DNA of 64,000 nucleotides from Sinorhizobium psoraleae. Lineage in GTDB: Bacteria > Pseudomonadota > Alphaproteobacteria > Rhizobiales > Rhizobiaceae. The stretch spans positions 508,699 to 572,698 of the forward strand of contig NZ_JABEKV010000001.1 of NCBI RefSeq assembly GCF_013283645.1, given 5' to 3'. The position numbers and the translations under genes are program-made. Shown here piece after piece: positions 42,766 through 51,034 of the stretch (position 1 is its first letter; every line of letters starts with the position of its first letter). The notes under the pieces are model-generated. The model did not search any database. It was not told the DNA's origin and saw only the letters and a program-made list of their open reading frames with translations.

Positions 42766-43473
42766 TCAACCGTCGCTGTCCTGCCCAATAGAGGTTGCGT
42801 GCATGTCGCCGCCGACGACATTGACATCGACGGCGTTGCTGAGGAGGTTCGCACCCTGAACGATTTCCTGATGGAAACCCGCATTTGCAAGGCTCGCGGA
42901 AGTGTCCGCCGTGGAACTGGCATCGAGCTCGTGGCCGACCTTGAGATCCCACCCGGAAATCGCGCCGAAATGCGTGCCATCGCCGCTCTCCGCGTGCCCG
43001 CCATCCGCGGCCGGAACGTTGTCGGCATTGCTGCTGTTCATTTTGATGCTGTAGGCATGGTCCTGGTCGGCGAGGCTGTTTGCCTGCACGATGCTGAATC
43101 CGCCATCGTTCCCGAAACCGCTCTGCGAATAGTTCAGGATGTGATCGAGGTTCAAGCTGGAGGAGAGGGGATCGCCGCCGAGATTGAGGGTGACGTCACC
43201 GATCATACCGGGATTGTCGGGGCCGCTGGCCTCGTCCGGCGCCGCGAGCTCATTGTCGGAACAAGGATGGTTGCCCCGATCATCACTGCTCTCTTTGGCT
43301 TCGGCCTTGTTGTCGCCGCCAGCAGCGCGGCCATGGCGCGTCCCGTCGCTGTCGGCCGTGGGCTCATTGACGTCGCCGCTCGCGAGGCCGTCGGCGAGCG
43401 CGCCAATTTTCAAGTCGTCATCGGTGTTGATGCTGTCGTCGGCCCGCAAATTCTCTAACGGGGTATCGGCCAT
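42766..43473 (-). CDS. Small acidic putative secreted protein sharing the repeat motif
   Basis: This is a 235-residue acidic, Asn/Asp/Ser/Gly-rich protein with no signal peptide and one Cys. The first 85 residues are low-complexity and charged. It repeats elements of the large protein: IVQANSLADQD (residues 128-138) matches the A unit I-x-Q-x-x-x-h-x-D-x-D, and VVGGDMHATSIGQ (219-231) matches V-x-G-x-x-x-x-x-x-x-I-x-Q. It is first in the secretion operon. Its Shine-Dalgarno sequence GAGGGAG sits in the 3' arm of a hairpin. The product is not recognised; a co-secreted or subunit role is inferred. Confidence 0.75.
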   Translation of the reverse strand: MADTPLENLRADDSINTDDDLKIGALADGLASGDVNEPTADSDGTRHGRAAGGDNKAEAKESSDDRGNHPCSDNELAAPDEASGPDNPGMIGDVTLNLGGDPLSSSLNLDHILNYSQSGFGNDGGFSIVQANSLADQDHAYSIKMNSSNADNVPAADGGHAESGDGTHFGAISGWDLKVGHELDASSTADTSASLANAGFHQEIVQGANLLSNAVDVNVVGGDMHATSIGQDSDG

Positions 43474-43480
43474 CTACTAA

Positions 43481-43498
43481 CTCCCTCCTCAGAGGGAG
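43481..43498 (-). promoter_or_regulatory. Hairpin sequestering a Shine-Dalgarno sequence
   Basis: On the minus strand CTCCCTC pairs with GAGGGAG (7 bp, loop TGAG). The 3' arm is the ribosome binding site of the gene starting at 43473, 7 bp from its ATG. Such a fold would lower initiation until opened by a ribosome, small RNA, protein or temperature. Confidence 0.55.
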
Positions 43499-43883
43499 CC
43501 AGCACCGAAACCCTTTCATCTTCTATAGGATTTTTGCGGGGCTGGCTCTCTTGTGAAGTTCAGACGAATAATCACGAAGGCTAATTCGTCTGTTGGGTTC
43601 CGATATATTCCCTATTGTTTTCATAATATACTTTGCTTGTATGTATTCCGTATAAATTGCTACGTGCTACAAATACAGGCTACATTCGCATTGTCGAGTA
43701 GCAACTCGATATACGTACTCCGCGGCTGCTACGCATGGAACAAAAGGCAGTCCGTGGGCCGCGCAAACTCAAGCGCGACGATGGCAGTGTGGGCCCGAAA
43801 CCAGCGGAACGAAAGACATCAATTGTGGTTAGCCGTTTGTATTCAATGGCTTTTTTGAACCTTTCTCGAAACCGGTGACGCCG

Positions 43884-43898
43884 TTAAGACCATGTTAA
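43884..43898. promoter_or_regulatory. CtrA-type binding site TTAA-N7-TTAA
   Basis: TTAAGACCATGTTAA is a second perfect match to the CtrA consensus. It is about 410 bp upstream of the small secreted-protein start and about 600 bp upstream of the LuxR-type gene. Distance makes direct control uncertain unless the promoter is remote. Confidence 0.45.
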
Positions 43899-44472
43899 TA
43901 CTTGTGAATCCCGCGCGACCTGATTTAGGGTGGCGCGGCCGGCAGCTGACCCGAAATTGCGGAGACGACAGACTGGCAATGAAGATTCATGCAGGGAATC
44001 AAATTGTTAGGCTGGACTCCATCGACGTTGTCGCGGGACATGCGGTGTGCCGGTCTTTGTCAGCCTCGAACCGTGCTCACGGCATTCCGTGCGGCATGGT
44101 TATAATCCGTTGTAGCTATGAGGATGGCCGCCGATGCTCCCTCACCGAAACCCGGGCGATCGTCCGTGCGTCTCGACCGGCCTTGCAAACTCGTTCGCAA
44201 GTCCCCTCGAAAACCAGGGGTGTTTGACTGAGCATGCGAAATGCGCCCCTTCAACTGGCGGCTTTCGGGCGATTAGCCCAAAATTGGTTCGTTTTCGAAC
44301 GATTTAGACGCGAATGTGGCGAGCGCCTAACCCTTTTGGGTGGTTTCGCATCCCCCATCTTTACGATACATTAGCTATCGCAAATTTTTATTCGTCACTT
44401 TCCGCAGTATTTGAAGAAATTTTTCAAAGATGGGCTTGCTCCCAGTGGGGTTAGAACTCCCGTAAAAATTAA

Positions 44473-44484
44473 TGGGAATTCCCA
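44473..44484. promoter_or_regulatory. Perfect palindrome overlapping the luxR-type ribosome binding site
   Basis: TGGGAATTCCCA is a 12-bp perfect palindrome ending at the first base of the Shine-Dalgarno AAGGAGGGG (44484-44492). It could be an operator for autoregulation or an RNA element. Confidence 0.45.
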
Positions 44485-44496
44485 AGGAGGGGATAA

Positions 44497-45282
44497 ATGT
44501 ACCGTACGAGCTCGAACGTGAGCGATTTTGAAGACAACAACAAAGTATTACCCAAGAAAAATAAAATCGTAATGCTCGCCAAGGTGGACCTGTTCGCTGA
44601 ATGCCTGATGCAGGCGGTCGGCGCGCGATTCCAAGGCCAGGACATCGTGAGCCTGTCCGACCCCGAAGGCCTACTTGACGGAAACCTCGTCGATGTCAGC
44701 CTGGTCATGCTTTACCGCATACCAGTGGCGACTTTTCCGTCCGTTCTCCGGATGATTCATGAGTTCCATCCGAAGGCCTCGATCGGGCTCGTGGTGGAGG
44801 AAGCCGATGCGCTCGATTCGTCGATTGCCGGCTTTGTCGATGAAGGATTGATTCACGGCGTGTTGCCCTTGAACCTTCATCTGGACGTCTGCTTGACCGT
44901 CATCGACCTTCTGATGAAGGGCGGCGAGCATTTTCCGGCTGCACTGCTCCGGCGCCTGGCGCCGGTGGGGCTCGCCGGCGGCGCGCTCGGTGCCCGCCGG
45001 GAAGCCGCGGTCGAATCCTTTGTTGTTCCGGAGCCGAAGCGTGATGCGAACATCGGCATGCTGACGACGCGCGAGGTGCAGATTCTCGATCTGATCTGCA
45101 TGGGGACGCAGAACAAGATCATCGCCGATCGTCTCGGTTTGTCGGAAAACACCGTCAAGGTCCATGTGCGCAACATCTACAAGAAGATGAACGTGCGCAA
45201 CCGGACGGAGGCCGCTTCGCGCTATTTCACGCAAGAGGCGGACCTCTCTGAAGTGCGGCTAGGCTCCCGCTGGCGTAACTGA
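44497..45282 (+). CDS. LuxR/NarL-type transcriptional regulator with degenerate receiver
   Basis: This is a 261-residue regulator. The C-terminal LuxR helix-turn-helix (residues ~188-245) is intact: LTTREVQILDLICMGTQNKIIADRLGLSENTVKVHVRNIYKKMNV. The N-terminal part has the order of a response-regulator receiver but lacks the acidic pair and the phospho-acceptor aspartate (the strand reads SLVMLYRIP instead of xLLDxxMP). It is therefore probably not phosphorylated. A strong AAGGAGGGG precedes the ATG. It is divergent from the secretion operon and ends before a strong bidirectional terminator. Control of the secretion genes is inference. Confidence 0.88.
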   Translation: MYRTSSNVSDFEDNNKVLPKKNKIVMLAKVDLFAECLMQAVGARFQGQDIVSLSDPEGLLDGNLVDVSLVMLYRIPVATFPSVLRMIHEFHPKASIGLVVEEADALDSSIAGFVDEGLIHGVLPLNLHLDVCLTVIDLLMKGGEHFPAALLRRLAPVGLAGGALGARREAAVESFVVPEPKRDANIGMLTTREVQILDLICMGTQNKIIADRLGLSENTVKVHVRNIYKKMNVRNRTEAASRYFTQEADLSEVRLGSRWRN

Positions 45283-45307
45283 TGCGGGTTCGCGGCATCA
45301 TTGGATG

Positions 45308-45339
45308 AAAAGCCTCTCGCCGCCAGGCGAGAGGCTTTT
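45308..45339. terminator. Bidirectional intrinsic terminator
   Basis: AAAAGCCTCTCGCC (45308-45321) and GGCGAGAGGCTTTT (45326-45339) form a perfect 14-bp stem including the A/T tails, with a GCCA loop and a T run on each strand. It ends the LuxR-type transcript and can also stop transcription from the hppD side. Confidence 0.92.
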
Positions 45340-45377
45340 TCGCGTTTCTCGGCGTTATCGCATGTTTTCTTATCCCA

Positions 45378-45410
45378 CAGCACCGCGCTCCTGTCAGACG
45401 CGCGGTGCTG
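45378..45410. repeat. Short palindromic repeat related to the 31660 element
   Basis: CAGCACCGCG (45378-45387) and CGCGGTGCTG (45401-45410) form a perfect 10-bp stem. The loop includes CTGTCAGACGCGC, resembling the inner stem of the 31660 and 35574 repeats. It sits 6 bp after the hppD stop and may act as an mRNA end. Confidence 0.65.
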
Positions 45411-45415
45411 CAAGG

Positions 45416-46528
45416 CTATTCGGCCGCCTGAGGTCCAAGTGCGCCGCGGCGGATCTGGTCGGCTTCGATCGATTCGAACAGGGCGCGGAAATTGCCCTCG
45501 CCGAATCCTTCATCCCCCTTGCGCTGGATGAATTCGAAAAAGATCGGTCCGATGACGGTCTTCGAGAAGATCTGCAGCAGGATCTTCGTCATGCCACCAT
45601 TCACCACGCCCTCGCCATCGATCAGGATGCCGTGCTTCTTCATCCGGTCGATCGGTTCGTCATGGCCGTGGACGCGCTCGCGCGACATCTCGTAATAGGT
45701 CTCCGGCGGTCCGGGCATGAACTTGAGGCCATTTTCCGCAAGCTTGTCGGTCGCGTCGTAGATCGCCTCGGTCCCGACCGCGATATGCTGGATGCCTTCT
45801 CCCTTGTACTTCTTCAGATATTCCTCGATCTGGCTGGTGTCGTCCTTCGACTCGTTCAAGGGGATGCGGATCTTGCCGCAAGGCGAGGTGATCGCCCGGC
45901 TGACGAGGCCGGTGATACGGCCGTCAATATCGAAGAAGTGGATCTGCTTGAAGTTGAACAGTTCACGATAGAAGGCCCACCACTTGTCCATGTTGCCGCG
46001 ATAGACGTTGTGGGTCAGGTGGTCGAGATAATAGAAACCAACGCCCGCGGGCTTGGGATCGCGCTCACCCAGCCATTCGAACTCGGCGTCGTAGGCCGAG
46101 CCCTTGGCGCCGTATGTTTCGACGAAGTAGAGGAGCGAACCGCCAATGCCGACGATTGCCGGAACATCGAGGCATTTGTCGTTTCCGGTATAGGGCTCGG
46201 CGCCCTTGGAGACGGCATGCTCGAATGCATGCTTTGCATCGACCACCCGCCAGGCCATCGACGGAGCACAAGGGCCGTGTTTGTCGACGAAGCGCATGGC
46301 ATGAGAGCCCGGCTCGGCGTTGACGATGTAATTGATATCGCCCTGCCGCCAGACAGTGATGTCCTTCGTCCTGTGCTTGGCGACCGCCGCATATCCCATC
46401 CGGGTGAAGAGCTCTTTCAGCTTCCCCGGCTCGGGATGCGCGAATTCGACGAACTCGAAGCCGTCCGTTCCGGCCGGGTTATCCGCGCTGATTTCTGGGG
46501 GTGGTGCGTCGTGTGGAAACGGGCCCAT
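45416..46528 (-). CDS. hppD: 4-hydroxyphenylpyruvate dioxygenase
   Basis: This 370-residue enzyme converts 4-hydroxyphenylpyruvate to homogentisate. It has two vicinal-oxygen-chelate halves. Fe(II) ligands are visible as His in YYLDHLTHNVY, His in GIQHIAVGTE and Glu in FFEFIQRKGDEGFGEGNF. The start at 46528 has AGGAGG at 6-bp spacing; the ATG six codons upstream lies inside this sequence. It is divergent from an Lrp/AsnC regulator gene, its probable regulator. Confidence 0.97.
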   Translation of the reverse strand: MGPFPHDAPPPEISADNPAGTDGFEFVEFAHPEPGKLKELFTRMGYAAVAKHRTKDITVWRQGDINYIVNAEPGSHAMRFVDKHGPCAPSMAWRVVDAKHAFEHAVSKGAEPYTGNDKCLDVPAIVGIGGSLLYFVETYGAKGSAYDAEFEWLGERDPKPAGVGFYYLDHLTHNVYRGNMDKWWAFYRELFNFKQIHFFDIDGRITGLVSRAITSPCGKIRIPLNESKDDTSQIEEYLKKYKGEGIQHIAVGTEAIYDATDKLAENGLKFMPGPPETYYEMSRERVHGHDEPIDRMKKHGILIDGEGVVNGGMTKILLQIFSKTVIGPIFFEFIQRKGDEGFGEGNFRALFESIEADQIRRGALGPQAAE

Positions 46529-46660
46529 CGGAAGCCTCCTCTTCATTCTTCCAAACTTTGCTGGAGTATGGCGCAGATCCGATGCATGATGCTTGTATTC
46601 TTGCGTGTTTTTGGCGATTCAACGCATGAATTGTGCGGCAGAGCAGGCGAGGGCGCATGA

Positions 46661-47140
46661 ATGGAGCAGCTTGACGGTTTCGATCTCAAGATCCTCAGTG
46701 AATTGCAGCGCGACGGGCATCTGACCAATAATGAGTTGTCCGAACGGATCGCGCTTTCGCCGTCCCAATGTTCGCGGCGGCGTTCGCGATTGGAGGCGGA
46801 GGGCTATATCACCGGCTATCAGGCGCAGATCGACCGGCAGAAGCTGGGGCTCGATCTGATGGTGGTGATCTCGGTGACGCTTGCCACGCATAATCGCGAC
46901 AACGCCAAGCGCTTCGGCAAGCTCGTCTCCGGCTTGCCCGAAGTTCTGGAGGCCTACGCGCTGACAGGGGAAATGGACTATCACTTGCGCGTCGTGACTC
47001 CCGATCTGGCCGGACTTTCGCGCTTCGTCAACGACGTGCTCCTGCCGCATGACAGCGTCCAGCATGTGAAAACGTCGATCGTGCTCGAGACGCTGAAGAG
47101 TTTCGAGGGGCTGCCGATTCCGGAGCGTATGAAGGGCTAG
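46661..47140 (+). CDS. Lrp/AsnC-family regulator
   Basis: This 159-residue protein has an N-terminal helix-turn-helix (LDGFDLKILSELQRDGHLTNNELSERIALSPSQCSRRRSRLEAEG) and a C-terminal RAM ligand-binding domain (ALTGEMDYHLRVVTPDL). It is divergent from hppD, the usual arrangement for a regulator of tyrosine catabolism responding to aromatic amino acids. Its stop shares the CTAG tetranucleotide with the stop of the convergent MarR-type gene. The ligand is inferred, not shown. Confidence 0.92.
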   Translation: MEQLDGFDLKILSELQRDGHLTNNELSERIALSPSQCSRRRSRLEAEGYITGYQAQIDRQKLGLDLMVVISVTLATHNRDNAKRFGKLVSGLPEVLEAYALTGEMDYHLRVVTPDLAGLSRFVNDVLLPHDSVQHVKTSIVLETLKSFEGLPIPERMKG

Positions 47141-47610
47141 ATCTTGCTTGGGCGAGCGTATCCCGCCGAGCGCACAATTGCCCGCTCCACGGCGCGCAGC
47201 CCCTTCGAAAGCGCCTTCATGTTGTCGGCTCCAAGGGTCGTACTCAGTTCGGCCTGATAGGCGCGCGCAAGTTCCGTCAATTCGCCGTAGGCCGAAAGGC
47301 CGGCCGGCGTGAGCGCCAGATGCTCGAGACGGCGGTCGCGGCCGTCTTCCTCCCGCTTCAGCCAGCGGCGCTGCTCAAGACCGAAAACGGCACGGCTCAC
47401 TTTCGTCTTGTGCATGGAGGAATGCACACCGATCTCGGTCGCCGTCATGCTGCGTCCGGAACTGCCGAGCGCGGCGAGCGTGCGCCATTCGGGCCGGGTC
47501 AGCTGGTATCGCGCCTTGTACTGCGCGGCAAAGCGCAGCGCGATGAACTCCGCCGCGCGGTTGAGTCGATAGGGCAGGAAGGATTCCAGCTCGAACTCGG
47601 GCAGCGCCAT
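47137..47610 (-). CDS. MarR-family regulator
   Basis: This 157-residue winged-helix regulator has MALPEFELESFLPYRLNRAAEFIALRFA, a wHTH with SSMHKTKVSRAVFGLEQRRWLKREEDGRDRR, and C-terminal dimer helices. The ATG at 47610 has AAGGA upstream; a longer frame starts at 47682 inside the operator region. It is divergent from hmgA, with a TAGTTAC/GTAACTA palindrome between them, so it very likely represses or controls hmgA and its downstream genes. Confidence 0.92.
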   Translation of the reverse strand: MALPEFELESFLPYRLNRAAEFIALRFAAQYKARYQLTRPEWRTLAALGSSGRSMTATEIGVHSSMHKTKVSRAVFGLEQRRWLKREEDGRDRRLEHLALTPAGLSAYGELTELARAYQAELSTTLGADNMKALSKGLRAVERAIVRSAGYARPSKI

Positions 47611-47624
47611 GATCGGCCGTCCTT

Positions 47625-47659
47625 GATAGTTACAAAATAGATAGTTACGATTGTAACTA
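47625..47659. promoter_or_regulatory. MarR-type operator for the hmgA region
   Basis: TAGTTAC-GATT-GTAACTA (47642-47659) is a perfect 7-bp inverted repeat. A direct repeat GATAGTTAC also occurs at 47625-47633 and 47640-47648, 15 bp apart. Both lie in the 122-bp gap between the MarR-type gene and hmgA. Confidence 0.7.
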
Positions 47660-47732
47660 ATATGTGTGGCGTCCGCTTTCAAGCTAAATTGCTGAGAGCG
47701 CGGCGCTCCGGAGGCAAATGGAGGTGCGCGTC

Positions 47733-49094
47733 ATGTTGGAGAAGGCAAAGAAGCAGTCGGGCGCAACGTCGCTGGACGAGCAGGAGCTGAACTACATGCC
47801 CGGCTTCGGCAACGATTTCGAGACCGAAGGCTTGCCGGGCGCTCTGCCCCAGGGGCAGAACAGTCCGCAGAAATGCGAATATGGTCTCTACGCCGAGCAG
47901 CTTTCCGGTTCTCCGTTCACCGCGCCGCGCGGCACCAACGAGCGCTCCTGGCTCTATCGCATTCGCCCGAGCGTCAGGCACACCGGACGTTTCAAGAAGA
48001 TCGACTATCCGCATTGGAAGACGGCGCCGCACATTGCCGAGCATTCGCTGGCGCTCGGGCAATTGCGCTGGAGCCCGCTTCCGGCACCTTCGGAAAAGCT
48101 GAACTTCCTGGAAGGCATCCGCACCATGACGACCGCCGGCGATGTCCTGACGCAGACGGGGATGGCAGCCCACACCTATGCCTTCAACGCCGATATGGTC
48201 GACGATTACTTCTTCAATGCCGATGGCGAACTGCTGATCGTGCCGGAGAAGGGTGCGATCCGCGTCTTCACCGAACTCGGCAAGATGGACGTGGAACCTT
48301 CGGAAATCTGCTTGGTACCGCGCGGGACGATGTTCAAGGTCACTCGGCTCAGCGAGGAGAAGGTCTGGCGTGGCTATATCTGCGAAAACTACGGCGCGAA
48401 GTTCACGCTGCCGGATCGCGGGCCGATCGGCGCCAATTGCCTTGCCAACCCGCGTGATTTCAAGACGCCGGTTGCAGCCTACGAAGACAAGGAAATGCCC
48501 TGCCATGTCCATGTAAAATGGTGTGGTTCCTTCCATGTCACCGAAATCGGCCATTCGCCGCTTGACGTCATTGCCTGGCACGGCAACTACGCGCCCTATA
48601 AATACGACCTGAAGACCTTCTCTCCGGTCGGTGCGATCCTGTTTGACCATCCCGATCCGTCGATCTTCACCGTGCTGACCGCGCCTTCGGGCGAGGCGGG
48701 CACGGCCAATGTCGATTTCGTCATCTTCCCGCCGCGGTGGTTGGTTGCCGAACATACCTTCCGTCCGCCCTGGTATCACCGCAACATCATGAGCGAGTTC
48801 ATGGGGCTGATCCTTGGCCGCTATGACGCCAAGGAGGAAGGCTTCGTCCCGGGCGGCATGAGCCTGCACAACATGATGCTGGCGCATGGACCTGACGCCA
48901 GCGGTTTCGAGAAGGCGTCGAACGGAGAGTTGAAGCCGGTAAAGCTCGACAACACCATGGCCTTCATGTTCGAGACCCGTTTCCCGCAGCAATTGACGAA
49001 GTTCGCCGCCGAGCTGGAGACGCTGCAGGAAGACTATATCGATTGCTGGGCCGGCCTTGAGCGGAAATTCGACGGAACGCCGGGAATCAAGTGA
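47733..49094 (+). CDS. hmgA: Homogentisate 1,2-dioxygenase
   Basis: This 453-residue enzyme opens homogentisate to maleylacetoacetate. It has the expected length, the [26 protein letters not shown] start and iron-ligand regions [14 protein letters not shown] and [14 protein letters not shown]. The ATG at 47733 has GGAGG at 8-bp spacing; the upstream ATG at 47718 has a ribosome site only 3 bp away. It heads an operon with the fumarylacetoacetase and maleylacetoacetate isomerase genes. Confidence 0.97.
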   Translation: MLEKAKKQSGATSLDEQELNYMPGFGNDFETEGLPGALPQGQNSPQKCEYGLYAEQLSGSPFTAPRGTNERSWLYRIRPSVRHTGRFKKIDYPHWKTAPHIAEHSLALGQLRWSPLPAPSEKLNFLEGIRTMTTAGDVLTQTGMAAHTYAFNADMVDDYFFNADGELLIVPEKGAIRVFTELGKMDVEPSEICLVPRGTMFKVTRLSEEKVWRGYICENYGAKFTLPDRGPIGANCLANPRDFKTPVAAYEDKEMPCHVHVKWCGSFHVTEIGHSPLDVIAWHGNYAPYKYDLKTFSPVGAILFDHPDPSIFTVLTAPSGEAGTANVDFVIFPPRWLVAEHTFRPPWYHRNIMSEFMGLILGRYDAKEEGFVPGGMSLHNMMLAHGPDASGFEKASNGELKPVKLDNTMAFMFETRFPQQLTKFAAELETLQEDYIDCWAGLERKFDGTPGIK

Positions 49095-49178
49095 CTTCCA
49101 TCTGTAATCCGTGACATGCTCTCCAAATCCGCGCCGTCCGGCGCGGATCAAACAGAACACACCGGGAAACACCAGCCT

Positions 49179-50195
49179 ATGAAACTCGCGACGCTGAAAG
49201 ATTCCACCCGCGACGGCAAGCTCGTCGTGGTCTCGAAAGACCTGACCCGTTGTTCCGAGGTGGGCCATATCGCCCGCACGCTTCAGGCCGCGCTCGACGA
49301 CTGGGCGCATGCGGGGCCGCGGCTCGCGCGCGTCGCCGAAGGCATCGAGACCGGGTCCCAGCCGACAATGCGTTTCCACGAGCATGATGCCGCATCGCCG
49401 CTTCCGCGCGCCTTTCAGTGGGCGGACGGCTCCGCCTATGTCAATCATGTCGAGCTTGTCAGGAAGGCGCGCAACGCCGAGATGCCGGCGAGCTTCTGGA
49501 CCGATCCGCTGATCTACCAAGGCGGCTCCGACGGCTTTCTCGGGCCGCGCGATCCGATCGTGATGGCGGACGAGACCTGGGGCATCGACATGGAGGGCGA
49601 AGTTGCCGTTATCGTCGATGACGTGCCGATGGGCGCAAGCCTCGACGAGGCGCGCGAGGCGATCCGCCTCGTCATGCTGGTCAATGACGTTTCTCTGCGC
49701 GGCCTCATCCCGGGCGAACTCGCCAAGGGTTTCGGCTTCTATCAGTCGAAGCCGTCATCGGCTTTCTCGCCGGTCGCGGTGACGCCCGACGAACTCGGCG
49801 ATGCCTGGGATGGCGGCAAATTGCACCTGCCGCTGCATGTGGATCTCAACGGCAAGCCCTTCGGCCGCGCCAATGCCGGCATCGACATGACTTTCGACTT
49901 CCCGCAATTGATCGCGCATGCGGCCCGCACCCGCTCGCTTTCGGCGGGCACGATCATCGGTTCCGGCACCGTCTCCAACAAGCTCGACGGCGGGCCGGGC
50001 AAGCCCGTCGCGGAAGGCGGGGCCGGCTATTCCTGCATCGCGGAGATCCGCATGATCGAGACGATCGACAGCGGCGCGCCGAAGACGCACTTCCTCAAAT
50101 TCGGCGATGTGGTCCGGATCGAGATGAAGGATCGCACCGGTCATTCGATCTTCGGCGCCATCGAGCAGACGGTCGAAAAATCCGATCGGGCCTGA
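49179..50195 (+). CDS. fahA: Fumarylacetoacetate hydrolase
   Basis: This 338-residue enzyme splits fumarylacetoacetate to fumarate and acetoacetate. The FAH fold shows Glu/Asp metal ligands in WGIDMEGEVAVIVDD, KPSSAFSPVAVTPDEL and the IGSGTVSNKLDGG block. It lies between hmgA and the isomerase gene, which fixes its role in tyrosine catabolism. The upstream frame extends to 49116 without a supporting ribosome site. The symbol follows function; naming in rhizobia varies. Confidence 0.92.
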   Translation: MKLATLKDSTRDGKLVVVSKDLTRCSEVGHIARTLQAALDDWAHAGPRLARVAEGIETGSQPTMRFHEHDAASPLPRAFQWADGSAYVNHVELVRKARNAEMPASFWTDPLIYQGGSDGFLGPRDPIVMADETWGIDMEGEVAVIVDDVPMGASLDEAREAIRLVMLVNDVSLRGLIPGELAKGFGFYQSKPSSAFSPVAVTPDELGDAWDGGKLHLPLHVDLNGKPFGRANAGIDMTFDFPQLIAHAARTRSLSAGTIIGSGTVSNKLDGGPGKPVAEGGAGYSCIAEIRMIETIDSGAPKTHFLKFGDVVRIEMKDRTGHSIFGAIEQTVEKSDRA

Positions 50196-50225
50196 CGAGA
50201 CAAGGAAAACGGCCGGGAGGCAAAC

Positions 50226-50867
50226 GTGGCGAACGAAACCGTTCTTTACGACTACTGGCGCTCGTCGGCGAGCTATCGTGTGAGGATCGCACTCAACCAG
50301 CTCAGTGAGACCTATGCCTCCGTTCCGGTCGATCTACTCGCTGCGGCCCATCGCGGGCCGGAACATCTCGCCCGCAATCCGCAGGGGCTGGTGCCGGTGC
50401 TCGATATCGATGGCGAACGCTTTACCCAGTCGCTGGCGATCATCGAGTACCTGGCGGAGACGAGAGAGGGCAGCGGTTTCCTGCCGGCCGATGCGGTCGG
50501 CAGGCAGCGGGTGCGTGCGCTTTCCTATGCCATCGCCATGGATATCCATCCTGTCTGCAATCTCGGGGTAATTGCCTATGTCATGGCCAATGCCGGGGAC
50601 GGCGAGGCCGCACGCCAAGCGTGGATGAAGAAGTTCATCGGTGAAGGCCTTGCTGCGGTGGAGCGTATGCTGGATCACCCCTCGACCGGAGAGTTCTGCC
50701 ATGGCGACCGACCGACCATGGCGGATTTCTGCCTTGTACCGCAGGTCTACAACGCACGGCGCTGGGGCGTCGATCTTTCCGCCTGCCCGAGGATCGTCGC
50801 CATCGACGCTCGCTGCGCTCAGATCGAGGCCTTTGTCAGCGCGCATCCCGATCGGGCAAAATCCTAG
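50226..50867 (+). CDS. maiA: Maleylacetoacetate isomerase (zeta-class GST)
   Basis: This 213-residue glutathione-dependent isomerase converts maleylacetoacetate to fumarylacetoacetate. It has the zeta-class SSASYRVRIALN active-site segment, the NPQGLVPVLDIDG and QSLAIIEYLAET glutathione-site blocks, and the C-terminal helical domain (MADFCLVPQVYNARRWG). The start is GTG at 50226, preceded by GGGAGG. It completes the homogentisate pathway. Confidence 0.94.
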   Translation: MANETVLYDYWRSSASYRVRIALNQLSETYASVPVDLLAAAHRGPEHLARNPQGLVPVLDIDGERFTQSLAIIEYLAETREGSGFLPADAVGRQRVRALSYAIAMDIHPVCNLGVIAYVMANAGDGEAARQAWMKKFIGEGLAAVERMLDHPSTGEFCHGDRPTMADFCLVPQVYNARRWGVDLSACPRIVAIDARCAQIEAFVSAHPDRAKS

Positions 50868-51034
50868 CCTGCGTCCCCAAGTCTCCATGGCGGAGCTCTC
50901 CGCGCTCGTCGTGACCTGTTCCGTCCAGCCGATGTCGCGAATGGATCGGCGGGGCTGAGATCGCCACGCTAGTTTTCGCGTGACTGCCCGTATAAGGGGG
51001 CGCCGGAAACACCTCAAGAACGAGAGACCCATCG

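Larger units (their letters stand above)
43474..44496. other. Long A+T-rich regulatory gap between secretion operon and luxR-type gene
   Basis: This 1,023-bp divergent gap contains no supported gene. Frames at 43553-43858 and 43892-44227 have Cys/Arg/Trp-rich composition and no ribosome binding site. Visible elements are the SD hairpin (43481-43498), a perfect CtrA-type site (43884-43898), a GTTCG-TTTT-CGAAC inverted repeat (44287-44300) and a TGGGAATTCCCA palindrome (44473-44484). Its base composition is visibly more A+T-rich than the flanking genes, especially at 43550-43700 and 44370-44480. Confidence 0.6.

Noticed and set aside
40530..42791. 753-codon plus-strand frame opposite the repeat protein
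   Set aside because: Length comes from low stop density in a G+C-rich antisense strand. The minus frame has a good ribosome site and internal repeats.
43553..43858. 101-codon frame in the A+T-rich gap
   Set aside because: No ribosome site, unusual Cys/Trp/Arg composition, no family likeness.
43892..44227. 111-codon frame in the A+T-rich gap
   Set aside because: No convincing Shine-Dalgarno, Arg/Cys-rich, and no recognisable fold.
45305..46660. 451-codon plus-strand frame opposite hppD
   Set aside because: The minus strand encodes a full HPPD with iron ligands; the plus frame is antisense.
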